From the NCBI GenBank assembly GCA_904063045.1, contig CAJFCJ010000027.1, positions 2,501 to 66,500 on the forward strand: 64,000 nucleotides of DNA, read 5' to 3'. The position numbers were made by a program, and so were the translations under genes. The DNA comes from Dimorphilus gyrociliatus. Lineage: Eukaryota > Annelida > Polychaeta > Dinophilidae. The notes under the pieces were generated by a model. That model had not been told where the DNA came from. It was given only the letters and a program-made list of their open reading frames with translations, and searched no databases. Shown piece by piece: positions 45,170 through 58,393 of this stretch (positions within the stretch are counted from its first letter, which is position 1; every line of letters starts with the position of its first letter).

Positions 45170-45483
45170 AAGATAGAGATGGGTGGATGGATGGAGAGAT
45201 AGGTGGAGGAATGCAAGAGTGTGTATGACTTTTGAGAAAAGATTAGATCCATCATCCTCTGCAATGCGTTTTGAATGATTTTGAGTGATTGTTTATGGGT
45301 TAGTTGGAGTAAGTAAGTAAGTGAATGATTGAGCCGGTTGGTGGTGTGCGTGTGTCGGTGTATGTAATGTAAAAGAGAAAAGAGAAGTCAATTTGAATAA
45401 ATGAATGACGAAATTAATTAAATTTTCATGAAATGTTGTCTACTCATTGTTTTAGTAGATGAGAAATTATTTCATTTCGCTGT

Positions 45484-45741
45484 TTGACCTTATCGGCCTG
45501 TAACCTTTGCTACAATTTGGCAGTGAGGAAATCGAATAAATCGTGGGCGAATAAATCCCCCAAAATTCGAACGTCAAGAAAATTGCGGGGAAAGACGCCG
45601 GCTGAATACGTGAATAATTTCCTCCAAAGACAATTTGCCCCCGAACTGTACAAATTTCTCACTGTACCCAGTAAATACGTACAGATAAAAAACATCTGCC
45701 AAAGTCGTCTCTGCACAAGCCTTTATACTCCACATTACTAA
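45484..45741 (+). other. Non-repetitive open frame without ATG, possible exon
   Basis: A frame of 85 codons with varied composition (for example TPAEYVNNFLQRQF and KYVQIKNICQ) in an island of higher GC. It has no ATG at its start and no clear acceptor or donor that I could fix. The opposite strand is also open across it. It may be an exon, a retained fragment or regulatory DNA. Confidence 0.2.
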
Positions 45742-48700
45742 GGCGTCCTTTTGTGGAAATTGACGGCCCTGCAAGTTTTTCCGGCTACTTTTTAGGGTAT
45801 CATTAAATGAAGTGTGTGTAAATTGGTCTAAAAATGGAAAATTTGAAAGGCGTAAAGTTTGTTGACACATCACGCGACTTGGGGATAATCAATCTCACAC
45901 CTGAATTGTGCCGGATCAGTCTGGCAATCAGTGCACGAATATACACAGATAATCTTGTCACGCAGCTCAACTAACTCGACAAACAAACAATCGTTCTCTT
46001 GCTTTTGAATAATTTATTACTAGCTCCACAGATGATTGCTAATTTAACAACAATAAAATTTTACACCTCCTTTCCCCCTCATTTCTGTCGATTACAAAAT
46101 TTTCTCTCAGTATTTCCTTCTGTATCGCATTCTCTTTTCATTATCTCTTATCTCTTTTCCCCCTTGTTTTATGAAATTATACGTTCTTTCTCTTATCTTT
46201 TATTTCTTTCTCTCTCTCTCTCTCTCTCTCTCTCCTCTCCCTGTCTATATTTCTATCTATAGATTTCTTCTTTTTCTAGTTCTTCTCTACATCCTCTGGC
46301 CTCTTTTCCCTTTCTTCTCCTTCTTCCTCTTCTTCAATATTTATCAGTAGGACAAACAAAGTTGAAATGTTTAAAAAGATACACGAAAAGTCTCTCATCG
46401 AAAAAGAATCAAAAGAGGGGCAAAGTTAATTTGATTAATCCCGGTCTTTGATCAAATAAGGGACCGTGGGACCGTTTAAAGTGATTAGTAGTGCAGATTT
46501 TTAATTCATTAAAATAATAGCAAGAGTTTAGAACAGTAAAGAAAGACGGGGAGAAAAAAAAAGAGAAAGCAGAAAGTGCCTGGTAGATGGGATTAGAAGA
46601 TAGACAGATAGAGAGAGAGAGAGGAAGAAAGAAAAAGTAGACAATGCCTAGGTAAAAGAGTGATTCAATCTAGTTGATTCTGAGAAGAAAAAGTAAAAGA
46701 TTCCAAGGTCATTCACCATTAATCTGGCTACCGATAAAAACCAATGAAACTTAACACTTTTATTTGTGTACATTTTCTTTTTCTCCCTCTAAAAAGGTTT
46801 CTCATATTCGATCATTACGTTAGCTTTTCGGAAATTAACTGTTAAATTGCACAAAATTACAGAAATTGCAAGGATAGCTTAATTACTTATTAGTTTTAGT
46901 AGAAAGCAGGAAGGAGAATAGAAAGGCTCTAGTCAAAAGTGGCAATTTGTAATATGAACAAGAAGAGAGCGACAACCCCCTCCCCTTCCCTCCCAGTTGA
47001 AAAGATGGGCAGAGGATAAATTCGGAAGGCAGATAGAGAAACTAAATATTGCAAAGGTTTCCAGCTCAAGAAAATTTGTACTAAAAAACATTCAAAGATG
47101 TGAATAGATGGGGAAAATTTCAAACAGAAAAAGAGATATATATATACTGTATATATATATATATGGGGAGAGAGAGAGGGAGAGAGAGAGAGGGAAGGAA
47201 AGATCGCAATTATCTACGGCTTGGCCTGCCAAAAGACTAATTAAGAGCAAAAGCGAAAAAACATAAATAATTTAAGAAAAGTTATGGGATTAAAGCTATG
47301 GGAGACGCAGATGAGCGTTTAGCGTTGATTCGTTTCAATCGCAAACTAAACACAATACATCAAAAGGCCTATTCATTATTTATTTATTTGAACAAGAGTA
47401 AACAGAGCATAGAAAATAAGCAAATATTGTAATGACATAAGGCCAAAATTATTAGGATGGAAAATAAAGACTCTTGAGGGAAAATTGATTATGTAAATCG
47501 ATTGAATTTCTATTCAAATCGATTTAATTATCTTGTTTCGTTTAGACATGATTCCTTTTCTTTTTTACTAATTTTGCACATTTGAATATTCTTTTCATGA
47601 TCAAAGGATGGCCGCCTTATCCTGTTAGACACCATAAAAAAGTCCTCTTTTAGAAAAGAGGAGGAAAAAAACCTAAAAGAAGAGAGCTAAACATAAAACG
47701 ACCTTCCATTTTCCATCGGCTCTTCCAAATCCCTTTCAATTTACCCTAGTTTTTATTAAAGATAAGTTTTCGCTTCGTTCCCGATACTAATTCTGATCAA
47801 CAAAAGAATCCTGGCGACGTTTATCTTGGCGGATAATCCCAAAGAAAACGTTTTCTTGCCCAATGTACACAAGAAATCATGGCCTACATTCCCCTTTTTT
47901 CCTCCTTATACTGCTACTTTTACGAATGATTGATTCGCGCGGATAATCGTTGTAACATTATAGTCGTTTTACCTTTTCTTCTTCTCTTCCCCTAACCACC
48001 CACTCCCGCCTTAACCATGCCTATTCGCAATCTTCCAATTCCACAAATGAATATACTAAATGGGGCGAGAAAAAAAAATGAAGAAAACTGCCCGACCAAA
48101 GAGACTATTAATTAGAAATAGAGAAGAAGGATAGGAAGAGAGATGGAAAAGAGAGAGAGTGAGAGAGAGACTTAGAGAGAGAATAAGAAGAAAAGACTAA
48201 AAGACGTCGTTTTAAAAAATAATACGAAACGCGTGTCACTTTCCACATACATATATTGTGTATAAAGCGTGAGTGTAAGAATGTGTCTAACAGAGAATTA
48301 TAGACGCAAAGCGGAAGAGAGGAGAAAGGTAAATCTGTATTCATCTTCTTTGAGTTCGTAAATCTTTCGCGTAAGGAACGATAGGAAAAATGGAAAAAAG
48401 TAGTGGAGAAGAGAATCGGGAAAAAAACGAAGAGCACTTGGCCGAACGAGAATGTCTTATTGGTGTGTAAAGAGAGATAAAGTTATCCATCAAAAGTCAT
48501 TATTATCTGTTGAATTAGAGAATTTCAGACATTTTTTAATATTTAATTACGACTAATTGGAGGAATTGGCGTGTTTAGTTGCTCTTTTAGACTGAAGTTC
48601 TTGTTTTTCCCTTTTCTCTTTATTCCTCTTCATTCTCTATCACTCTCCCTTTCTATTCGCTATGAACATACCACAGATTATTCCTATCTTCTTCCTTTTC

Positions 48701-49021
48701 GTCTTCAAGAAATTGAGGCGTCTTAACGAAACTGAGATATTAATGGAATATGACCTCGGTTCAAATATCGAGTATCGGGTGAAAAAAGTAAGGTAACTGT
48801 TGAATTCAATGGGCGGAGGGGCGGAAGAACAAAGTGAAATAGGGCAGAATATCGTCTAAGTCATATGTAACATAGGTGGAATTATTCTGATTGAGAGAGA
48901 GAAAAAACAAATTTAAAATGATGAAAAGAAGATAATTCCACTCAAATAGGTGGAGGATCCCCATAAGAATATGACGATAAAGAAATTTGCTGACAAAGAT
49001 ATATAAGCAACTCTTTCCCTT

Positions 49022-49064
<43 letters not shown>

Positions 49065-51728
49065 CTTTCTCTCAGCTTTCTCACGCTTTTCCTTTACTTA
49101 CTTTTTTCAAACTTTTTTCTCACCTTTAGTTATATTTAAATTATTTTGATTTCTGCAAGAATTTCTCTCTTCAACAAAATTTAGAATTTTGATGCATGGA
49201 AAGGAGAGAGAGGAAAGGGGTGGGTTAGGTGATTTATATATACTGTATATATATTACATATTGAGAGAGACGCGAGCGGAACGAGAATAAAATGTTTATA
49301 GTGAATTATTGAAAATAAACGAAAAAAAAATGAGAAACTGGGTAGTTTCAAGATTAGCTTAGTGTGATGGGTGGAGGGAAGACAACGACGGATAAAAAGA
49401 GAGGAAAATAAAAAGGCTAGTGAACAGACGAAAGAGAAAAATTCATAGTGGGAGACAGAGTTAGAACGATAGAAAGGGAGGTTCACAGTCATGGAGAGAG
49501 GGAGGCACAGATAGACAAATCTTAAAAATGTTAATTAACTGGGCTAAAATGATTCTAGATTGTATTTAGATTCAAATATCTTTTAAATTACACAAGTGTT
49601 AGGGCAGTTAGGCAGTTGGCAGCTTGCAGTTGGCGAACTGCAAACAACCTGCAGTTTGCGTGACTAAACAACAAGTGAGATACTGATGAAGGTAATGACT
49701 TGGTGTAAAGGTGACGTGCGTTACAATGATGTTATCATACTGAATGTACGAGTATTCCTATTAGGGTTATTACCATTACTGGCATTGTTATCGCCGTCAC
49801 AATTATCATTATGCTTATTGGTGTTTTTGGACTGATGCCTAATATTTATCTTGGCAATGTTCTCATCCATATTATCCAATTAATAATAGGAAATTCTATT
49901 GGTCCGTTTAAAATTATGTTGCTGGTCGAATTAATAGAATTCGTGAGTACATAGGTGTATGTGTGTGTGTGTGTGTGTGTGCGTGTGTGTCTGTGTCTGT
50001 GTCTGTATGCGTGTGTCCTTCTCCATGTCTCTGTCTCTGTGTCTCTTCCATTCCCTCTGAACATCCCTGTTGTTCGTCTGCTCACGCTTTGTCTAAGCAA
50101 CTGTTGACTTTGCTGTTAAAAAACAAAGAAAATTGTTCACAACCTGTCCTTTGAACGGTAAAGAGCTACTTGAGATTAGCATATTAAACAACGAGTATAT
50201 GAAAAGATTGTTACCTCTTTGAAGTAGAAGGGCGCCATCTATCAGCTTTGCATGTTACAGTAAGAACAGGGATGAAAAGTCGTATGGAGAGTTTATTAAG
50301 AGTGAAACGAGGGGGAATAAGAGATAATTAAATGAAATAAGGTGTTAACAAATATTAGAATAGCGGAAAGTATAGACAATTTTTCTGTCTAAATTGGTGA
50401 AATAAACTTGTTAGAGATTGTAATTTTATAGTAAATCTTACTAAAAAAAATAACATGCAATCAATTATTTACGAATTACAAACAACACAACTAAAAAGAC
50501 TACCAAAAACCATATTAATAATCATAATAGAACATTCTTTATTATCGCCATTTGATCTGCCAATAAATCTGCCAATCAGTTAGCGCTAACTTTCTTTCTC
50601 CCTCCCTCCCCGTCTAATTTTTATGACCTTTTCTTAATAGCAACCGTTTCCCTCTCCTCGTCTTCTATTCTTTAGTTATTCTTGACAAACAATTGAATTA
50701 AACTGGTAAAAAGGCCAAGCAAATGCGCTTAAGAAACGTATTCTAAAAATGTGACAAAGAGAGAGAGAGTGAGTGTGTGTGTATGTGTGTGTGTGTGTGT
50801 ATGAAGGAGAGAGAGAGAGAGAGGAAGAGAGGAAGAGAAAAAGAGCGGACGAGAGATAGACAGATTAGCACGAAAAGAATGTATGTTTGTATGTATGTAT
50901 GTGTGTGTGTGTGTGTATTAAGATGTAAATTAACAAATACAAAGAAATAAAACGACACCGCATTTCATTGTATTAGCAATATATAGAACAAAATGTTTTT
51001 ATTGTTTAATTACGTCAAACTTTTAACAGCTGCAGGTAAAAGTTTCTTTTATTGTTCTCGTTGTGTGGTTTAGTACTTTAAAAAGAAATAGAATGATAAA
51101 GTTACTCTATTCCTACTTCTACTACAACCATTCCTACTACTCCTACTGCCATGTTTAATGTTACTACTTTGACTAATACAATTGAAATTCATAAAAAAAA
51201 CAACAGTATGTTTTCCATTAAATGGAAACGAAAAGACTAGGCTGAAAAGAGAAACAAAATTTAAGACTAAACAGGAAATTCGATCAATTTATAGTTAAGG
51301 AAAAAATTGATGAATTATTTGAATTGTTTTTCGCTTCTGTTCCTATCCTTCTCCTCCCTTTCATTTACCTCTCTTTCTCTTTTCTCTTCTTTCCTCAGTC
51401 CTTTCGAATACAGAATGAGGAAAGAGAGGAATATTCTATCATAAATAAACCCTATTAAACAGATATGCTGTTTTGATGTGAACATTTTTTCAGAGTTTAG
51501 CCTAATTGAACAGACTTTAAATGAGGAGAGAGAGAAAGAGAGATAGAAAAGGATTGATAGGAGAGGCGAGGGGAAGGAAAGCGAAGAAGAGAGAAAAAGA
51601 ATTCAAGTGAACTGAGTGATGGAGAGGAAAGAGTTGAGCTAATTACTAAGTGAATTAGTAAGCAAACGGAAAAGCAACTTGAATTTTATGCACAATCTAT
51701 ATATTATATTATTATTGTTATTAATATA
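45742..51728. other. Gene-free region before the MFS gene
   Basis: No supported gene. Holds CT arrays at 46209-46236 and 49023-49061, an AT/GA block at 47130-47190, TG arrays at 49955-50010 and 50757-50823, and another at 50891-50918. Bases 51300-51728 presumably include the 3' untranslated region of the minus-strand transporter. Confidence 0.5.
49955..50045. repeat. TG-rich microsatellite
   Basis: (TG)n with scattered C and TCTG interruptions over about 90 bp. Confidence 0.9.
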
Positions 51729-54165
51729 TTAAACAACTATATAAGCCTTTTTTGTGATTTTTATAAAAAGTAATATGCCAGTGATTAGCATCCAGGCAAA
51801 GGAGAGAATTAGGTTAATTGTTGGATACCAGAAACAATGTACTTCTGTAAACAAATAGGCTGCGAGGACTGGTAGAATAGATGTTCCGATGTAAAAGCAC
51901 AAGAAGAAGCTGGAAACAAATTTTGGGGTAATTCTTAGGAAGGATCTCGACCAGATTAGAGAAACTGTAAAAGTAGTTCCAACGGATAAAGCATTTACCA
52001 AAATTCCAACCCACATCAACACTTTATTCGAATGGTTAATCGATATAAAGAACACTGCGCAAATCAGTGCCAATAAAATATTTCCTATAATCAACCAGAT
52101 AACTCTAATTTTCTTTAAAATAAATATATTGAGCAATCTTAATATAGTATAGGTCAGATAAACAACCATAGACACATCGGCCCCTTCCGACTTTTCCCAA
52201 TTAAGGCATTTTACACAGTAAGACAGTATTAAACTATTCAACACGTACTCTCTTCCCGCTTGAACAAATGCCATTAGGCAGAATAAAACTTTACATATTA
52301 CTTTTAAATTGTTTACTAATTTAAACTTTTTATTCGTCAACTCCTTTCCTAATTCTCGGTCAGTGTCTCTCGCTTTTTCTCCTGTTTCTTCTTCTTTCAA
52401 CACTTTTAATTCATCTTTATCCAACTCGGCATCGACGCTTTCTCTTTCTATGTTTTGTCTATGTATTTCAACTGCTTCCTTTTCCTTGGAGGAAGCTATC
52501 TGATCTAATCCAACATTTTCTCCATTTTCAGTATCGTTCTTATTGGAGTTTTCCTCGGAGAGTGGCCTATCGGTTTCCACCTTAGATTTAACGTCCATTT
52601 TGGGAATTTTTATACTTTCCCGTTTCACATAGCCATAGGCAAAACAAACAACCATAAAACAAGAATACACCGAAAAGATGCTATAGGGAATATAAATTCT
52701 ACTCTGATTCGATTCACCAGATTCTTTCGTTTGATTAGAATACAGAGTCGAATTAAAAATACTGCCATTGTTAATTATCGACTTCGATAAGAAAGGCTTA
52801 AAAAACATTGAAGTAAGGATACCCGAGAGAGGGAAAGTTGTATGAAGTATTTGCATATAAGGTCCAGTCTTTTCTTGCCATATTTCGTTCATCCTCGTAT
52901 TTCCGGCTGGGTTAAGAAAACACATATAGACTGAGAAGGGGAAAAGAGCGAGGAGATGGCTAAAAAAGGGAAAAATTTACTTAAACTTTGACCTGCAGTA
53001 CCAAAACCATTCATAAAAAAGATAAAGAGCATCAAGTGAAAGTTTTCCACCCACGAAATGCATAGAAAACCAACAGCCAAAATCGAAAGATAAATGCATT
53101 GCTTCAAAGAAGAATGAATAAGGTGTCCCAGCAAAAAGAATACTGGAGTACTTGAAATCAGTCCTAGGCCAAAAACTGTAAACAGATAGGATGCTTTCTC
53201 AATAGAGACTTTACATATTTCTGCCAGATCCACTATAGTAACTCCAGATGAAGAGACGGCGATACCCTATAAGATGATATGATATTTATACATTTGGTTG
53301 AACAATTAAGATTTTGGGAAAAGAAATAGGAGCTGAGAAAGAAGGATATGAGGAGGAAGATGACGAGGACGGAGGGAGGGGGCGGCGAGGAAGAAAATGG
53401 AAGATGAAAAGATGATTTTATGGATGGATGGATGGATGGATGGATGGGTGAAGCGTTGATATGATAAAGCTTTGAATCAGTCATTAAATGCATGAGTAAG
53501 ACATGTCTTTTTTACTTACCATGGAGAAAAATGCAGCAGAGTAGAGCACCGTTTCGAAATGACGAAAATCATATTTATCTAAAGCTGTCTTAAACATAAT
53601 CAAACCACCTTTTCTAACTCTTGGTTCTTTCTGTCACATAAAAATGAAGTAAACGATAAGACTTTAGCGAGAAAATTAGAAAATACTTTTCATTTTTTCT
53701 TTTATTTATTCATTTATTCTTTCTGTCACTCACTCACTCACTCTCTCTATCTATCTATCTCTCTTTCTTGATCAAAGTCAGTTTAAGCAAACACTTTAAA
53801 GGGATATATGCTAAAGAATTTAACGTCAAACGAGTTTTTCACTATATGTAAATACAGTATATACAGTATAAATATATATTGTTCATATCCCATAAATGCA
53901 TATATGTACCATACAAAAAGCAAAGCGTAAAGATACAATTAACAGTTGCTCGTCCTGTTATCTTGTTAGTGGATAAGGATACATATGCTTTGTAAAATAA
54001 TCGGAGAAATGACCTTTGCCTAGAAGGCCTTTCACCTTGACATAGTGATCCAACAATGAGGGTAAAAGACTAGAGTAATTTTAGGTTGAACTGGTGAAAA
54101 CCAATTAAAGATTTTATAGTTACCTGGATAGACTTATGAGGTAATTCTTCGTCGGATTCCGCCAT
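51729..54165 (-). CDS. MFS transporter, MFSD4 / NaGLT1-like, 4 exons
   Basis: 538-aa membrane transporter. Exons (minus): 54165-54124, 53630-53520, 53266-52981 and 52916 corrected to 52906-51729; the phases agree and the total divides by three. It starts MAESDEELPHK. Family marks: YSAAFFSMGIAVSSSG in TM1, DLAEICKVSIEKASYLFT after it, GFG in TM4, then NTRMNEIWQEKTGPYMQILH, which follows the MFSD4 pattern N....IWQ-K...L-Q at TM5. Asn-rich sequons (NGS, NST, NQT, NQS) mark the outer loop before TM6. A charged central loop of roughly 115 residues, rich in Glu and Lys, separates the two six-helix halves and is longer than I would expect. MFSD4B is reported as a sodium-dependent sugar transporter; the substrate here is inferred only. 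Intron 1 is 493 bp, the others 253 and 74 bp. Confidence 0.85.
53429..53452. repeat. (GGAT)n microsatellite in transporter intron 2
   Basis: Six GGAT units in the 253-bp second intron of the MFS gene. Confidence 0.9.
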
Positions 54166-57061
54166 ATTATATTTTTTTAAGTCTGCAGATAAATCCTCCT
54201 ACAAGCACTAAAACGATAAGAAAGAAGATAAAATATGCATGATTTTACGTCCTCAGTTGCCTTGCAAGATGTGCAGATACTGAAGGTGTTGTCAGGCCAA
54301 AAAGTAAGTTGGAAGAGAAATAACTAGGCTCTTTTCGCTGACCTAGAAATTATTAAGTTCTGTCGACATTTTACACTCTGCAGTATTGATTTTGTACTAG
54401 ACTATCGTTAGTAGAGAAAAACATTATTCTCTGTGTCTAAATCTCTCTCTCTCTCCCTCGATTTATTCCTTTCCCCCAAAAAGATTATTGTTACCTATGA
54501 GATGATGAAGTCATTATAGAAATTTATCATAGATAATCAATTAGAAACTAATAGAACAAGGATAAAAGTTTAGTCAATGAGATAGATGGGGTTAGGTGTG
54601 TTTTAAAACAGTTATCAACTTTTGTTCAACATATTTCACGGTGTTATACTTTACATTATATACATTTCAGTATACGCATTGTACATAGTATCTATTTGTC
54701 AAAAAGTTTTTTTTTCTTCTGCTCCTTTCATCCTTCTTATTTCTCTGTTTCCTATTCCCTCACTTCTCCTCCCCTCCCCCTCCCCTCTTATTCTTGTTGT
54801 TCTTTCTACTGTTCTGCTTTAAAAAAATGCACTTGTCTTAAAAATATCTATAACCTAAATTAGAAAGGGTTAGGGTTAGTAGAAAATAATTGAGGAGAAT
54901 TAAGGAGAAATCGGTTCGCTCGAGGGCAAAACTAACAGTTTAATTTCACAGTATTTTCAGTAAATAACAGGTAGAAAAGAATTGATTAAACCATATTATA
55001 AACGCATAGATGAGTAGATTGTTACTTTTCATCTTATCCTTCGTATATAAATACTTCTTTTTTCAGAATTACCTTGAAAATATTAAACAACGCTTTCATA
55101 TAGAATGTAATTAAAACTATCACAGCAGAAAGAGAAAGAAGCAAAAGACTGTGAAGAGATGAAATAATCATTTCAAAAAAATCATTGTCGAGATATATTG
55201 GTCTAAGAGGAAGAATAGGAGCATAAAACCGGGCAGAAAGGACCATTTCGAGGTTTTAGTCCAATATTCGCGCTCCGCCCCTTCGTTCCGTTTCCCGTGA
55301 CGATTAGTAGAGATAAAGAAAATGCATATATAAAGTTTCACAGAATAGTTGAAGCATTTTTATTAAGTTTATTAAGGATAGTTACCGCCTATATTAATAA
55401 ACATTATTGAGGGTTAGGATAAAGCTGACATTTACCACTAAGAGAACAAAAGGACATACTATATATAAAACATATACAGTATACAGTCGACATGTAGTAT
55501 ATATACATATATGTATTTATACTGTATATTAATGTATTCGCAGATGGAAAGATAAATGGAGGGGAGCCAGTTTGTGACTCATAGGATTTATTTAAAAACA
55601 TAGAAATAGTCTCTTTCAAAGACATAAATCATTGACACGTGAACAAAAATTGACTGTTTGAAGAAGTATTATACAGTACATGTTGCTCTTTATATTTGAT
55701 TGATTTGAAAAATACCTGGGAAAGAAAATCATATATTGAATATTTATTAATAAACAAAAAATGTCTTTGACTCTTTTATTAATTCTACTGATAAGGCGCG
55801 TAAAGATTTGGTAGAGAAAAAGGAGGAGGAGACGATGAAGAGCAGCACAATAAATGGGAGGTAAAAACTTGATTTAGACGTTTAATTGCCTATAAATTGA
55901 AAAAATTTTGTATGGCAATAATACGCAGCTAGTCAAAAAAATTAGATTACGAATCTTGAAGTTTAGAGGAAATACTATGGAAATACGGCAAGCGGACGAA
56001 TTGAAGGAAAGACGCCTAGAGGCATTCGATTCACTCTATTAGCAAGAATAGAACGAAGTGAGGAAAAGTGTTGTCTTTAAAAGAATATATTATAGAATAG
56101 GATAGCGTTAAATTGAAGCGAAGAGACACTTTTGTTCTTTTGAATTACAGCAACAAGTTTATCTTGTAAAAGAAGATTGAAAAATGAAGAATATCTCTCT
56201 TGTCCAAATCATCTATCTTGTGTTTTTCTTCTTAAGGCCTTTATGGAAATCCTTAATGGCTAAAAATGTAAATTTATTGTCTTTCTCTCAAGGAAATATT
56301 ATTAGTGAAAGTCCCTCAAAAGTCCCTCTTCTCTTCTCTTTTTCCACGTTTATTGTGTCTATAGAAAGAATTTTAGGCGGTTATAGAGGATAAAGACAAA
56401 TTAATATGGTTGGGAATAGAACTTGACTACATTTCGAAATGCATGGTTATTAATAGAATTAGGAAAAAGCCGGGAGTATTTAAAATTTACTGCAAAATGG
56501 AATGATTAATAAATGAGTGGCAAATGTTTCGTTATGAATGGTTAAAATGCTGTGGCTGCTTGATTATTACTAAAATCGTTTAAAACACGATACCTAATTT
56601 GTTGAATGCTAACTGTAATAACATAAAATACGACAGTGAGATAGATAGATGAATAACAGTATTGACCGAATATAGATTGATCTGTTAAATACATAGTTGA
56701 TCTTCAAAGAAAAAGAAAAAGAAAAAGAAGAAGATTATAAAGAGACGGAGAGGAGACGGTGTAAAAACAAAGTGCATTAATTAGCTGATTTGTGTTTACA
56801 AGCGAAAATAGATGTTCCGCGAATAAAGAAAGAGAAAGAAATAGGCGAAAAACAATGAAAATTTTTCAAAGGAACAACAAAAACATTTAAAAGACAAGAA
56901 AACACTAATTAAGAGTTAAATTCTTTAGTCCTATTATCTATTTAATAGTGAAATATCTGCAATATACTAGAGACTCTAAATTGAATGTACCTATCGTCAC
57001 TTTCTTTCCTCTTTCACATACATAATTATACATATGTATACAGTATATATATATATATTAG

Positions 57062-57106
<45 letters not shown>

Positions 57107-57569
57107 CAATGCTTTTTCGCCTACGTATTCAACAAGATCAAGTTTTGCCTAATTATTAAAGATAAATATTTCATAAATCCAAAAATACTTGTTTTATTGT
57201 AAAGAAGAGAGAGAGAGAATAGTTACATTTGTTTTCTTTCGCTATATATAATTTCCAAGAAAGTTCTCTCCTATCTCTTTCAGTCTGTTTTTAACAAGGA
57301 TCTAAAATAAGCAAACTCCTTGTTACTACTTTATACTGGGAATTGTAGAATTTCTTAAAAGTTGATGAGGAAAGTGTTGAAAAAACTATAAAAGATTTTT
57401 GACTTTAACTTTAACTCATTTGTTTATTTTCACTTTCTTTTGGTTGTTTAATTAAATATAAACAAATAAATATATGTACATTGAACGCCAATCCAAGGAT
57501 AGAGATACCAAGTGAATGTCAAGTAAAAAGAAGAGAAAAGAAACCAAAGCACAAAAGAAAAAATGTAAA
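54166..57569. other. Region between MFS gene and secreted-protein gene
   Basis: Left part is the 5' side of the transporter. A short TTAGGG-like run (GGGTTAGGGTTAG, about 54868-54880) is present. A possible small gene starts at 55246 on the minus strand (separate entry). AT arrays with TACAGTATA and TTAGTATATA motifs lie at 55475-55530 and 57037-57100. Nothing else is supported. Confidence 0.5.
55034..55246 (-). CDS. Possible small single-TM protein, first exon or whole
   Basis: ATG at 55246 with A at -3, right downstream of a CpG-containing stretch (55259-55300) that looks like a promoter. The peptide has a luminal-type N-terminus and one strong hydrophobic segment (SLHSLLLLSLSAVIVLITF). 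After NIFK the sequence reads AAG|GTAATT, a good splice donor at about 55072, so the last 12 codons may be intron and further exons may follow. No family recognised. Confidence 0.3.
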   Translation of the reverse strand: MVLSARFYAPILPLRPIYLDNDFFEMIISSLHSLLLLSLSAVIVLITFYMKALFNIFKVILKKEVFIYEG

Positions 57570-58393
57570 TTAAAGAGACGGTAGGATGTTGTTTCTCCAT
57601 TCTGTTCCATCGTCTAACCTTCGTCGTCTTTCTTGAACATTGGTTAACTTATGGTTGCTAAAAAACTGCTTTGCTAGTGATAAAAACGTAATAGAATCAC
57701 GAATGTAATAGTGATAGACGACTTGACTTGCCAGCGATTGCGTTAAATTTAAAGGATCATATTTAGAATTCAATGTCAATCTTTCAAGTTTTCTGATAGT
57801 CGTAATCTTTAAATCAACCGCTTTATAGATTAACTCTCTAATTAAAAACTTTATCACTTTTTCCGTATTGCTTCCAAGAAAATTGGATATTTCGGACTGT
57901 AAATGTTTTGGCCATATTTCTTGTCTTAATCTATACTCGTAGAAAAAATATTCTATCATCAAGAAATGCTCAAAAATCACTTTAAACTTTTCTTCGTAGC
58001 TAGAGGCCGAAGAGTATATTTCACAGAAATTCGGCTTGACGAAAACACTTGGGCAAGAGGATTTTATTGAAAAATCAGCACATTCCATAACTTTGAAAAA
58101 GAGATCTGCCGAAGCATTCTGAACAGAGACAAGGGAAAAAAAAAACCATGTAAATAAGTTCAAGTTAAAGATATTCTTACCTTGATTGTCTCGCAGGTAT
58201 ATTTGAATTGATGGAGTAGATTGTTAACGTTGTGAATAATTCGAAATTTCCATTCTGCCGACAAGTCCACTGTGGAATGTTCGTCAAACGGCGGATATCT
58301 GTCTAGAACTTTGAGGATAATATCGTTTCTTAAACTGACTCCGGCACCAAGAAGCATAGAGAAGATAATAAAATATTTTAATTCGAGTTCCAT
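57570..58393 (-). CDS. Orphan secreted protein with four cysteines, 2 exons
   Basis: 253 aa. Exon 1 is 58393-58181 and exon 2 58118-57570, joined by a 62-bp intron with GTAAGA donor and a T-rich tract before TTCAG; phase 0 on both sides. Residues 1-20 (hydrophobic IIFSMLLGAGV core) look like a signal peptide. Four cysteines follow at 67, 84, 93 and 103, enough for two disulfides. There is one sequon at 72 and another later (NLT). The rest is rich in Phe, Tyr, Leu, Lys and Glu with helical periodicity, and the C-terminus is basic (ERRRRLDDG). No membrane segment after the signal. I recognise no family; a helical secreted factor or lumenal protein is possible. The ATG chosen is the first before the signal sequence. 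Confidence 0.65.

Larger units (their letters stand above)
36001..45483. other. Gene-poor region, right half of the desert
   Basis: No supported gene. Short frames at 36048-36350, 37287-37490 and 40357-40545 show no motif. Repeats: GGA-rich at 36560-36610, CT at 37852-37900, GGC/CGA triplets at 38325-38416, AT-palindromic block at 39385-39600, TTC at 40111-40148, TCG at 41404-41434, GA at 42308-42339, CT at 44166-44201 and GA at 45130-45165. A non-repetitive stretch at 40880-41060 with CpG and TGACGTCA is promoter-like. Confidence 0.5.
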
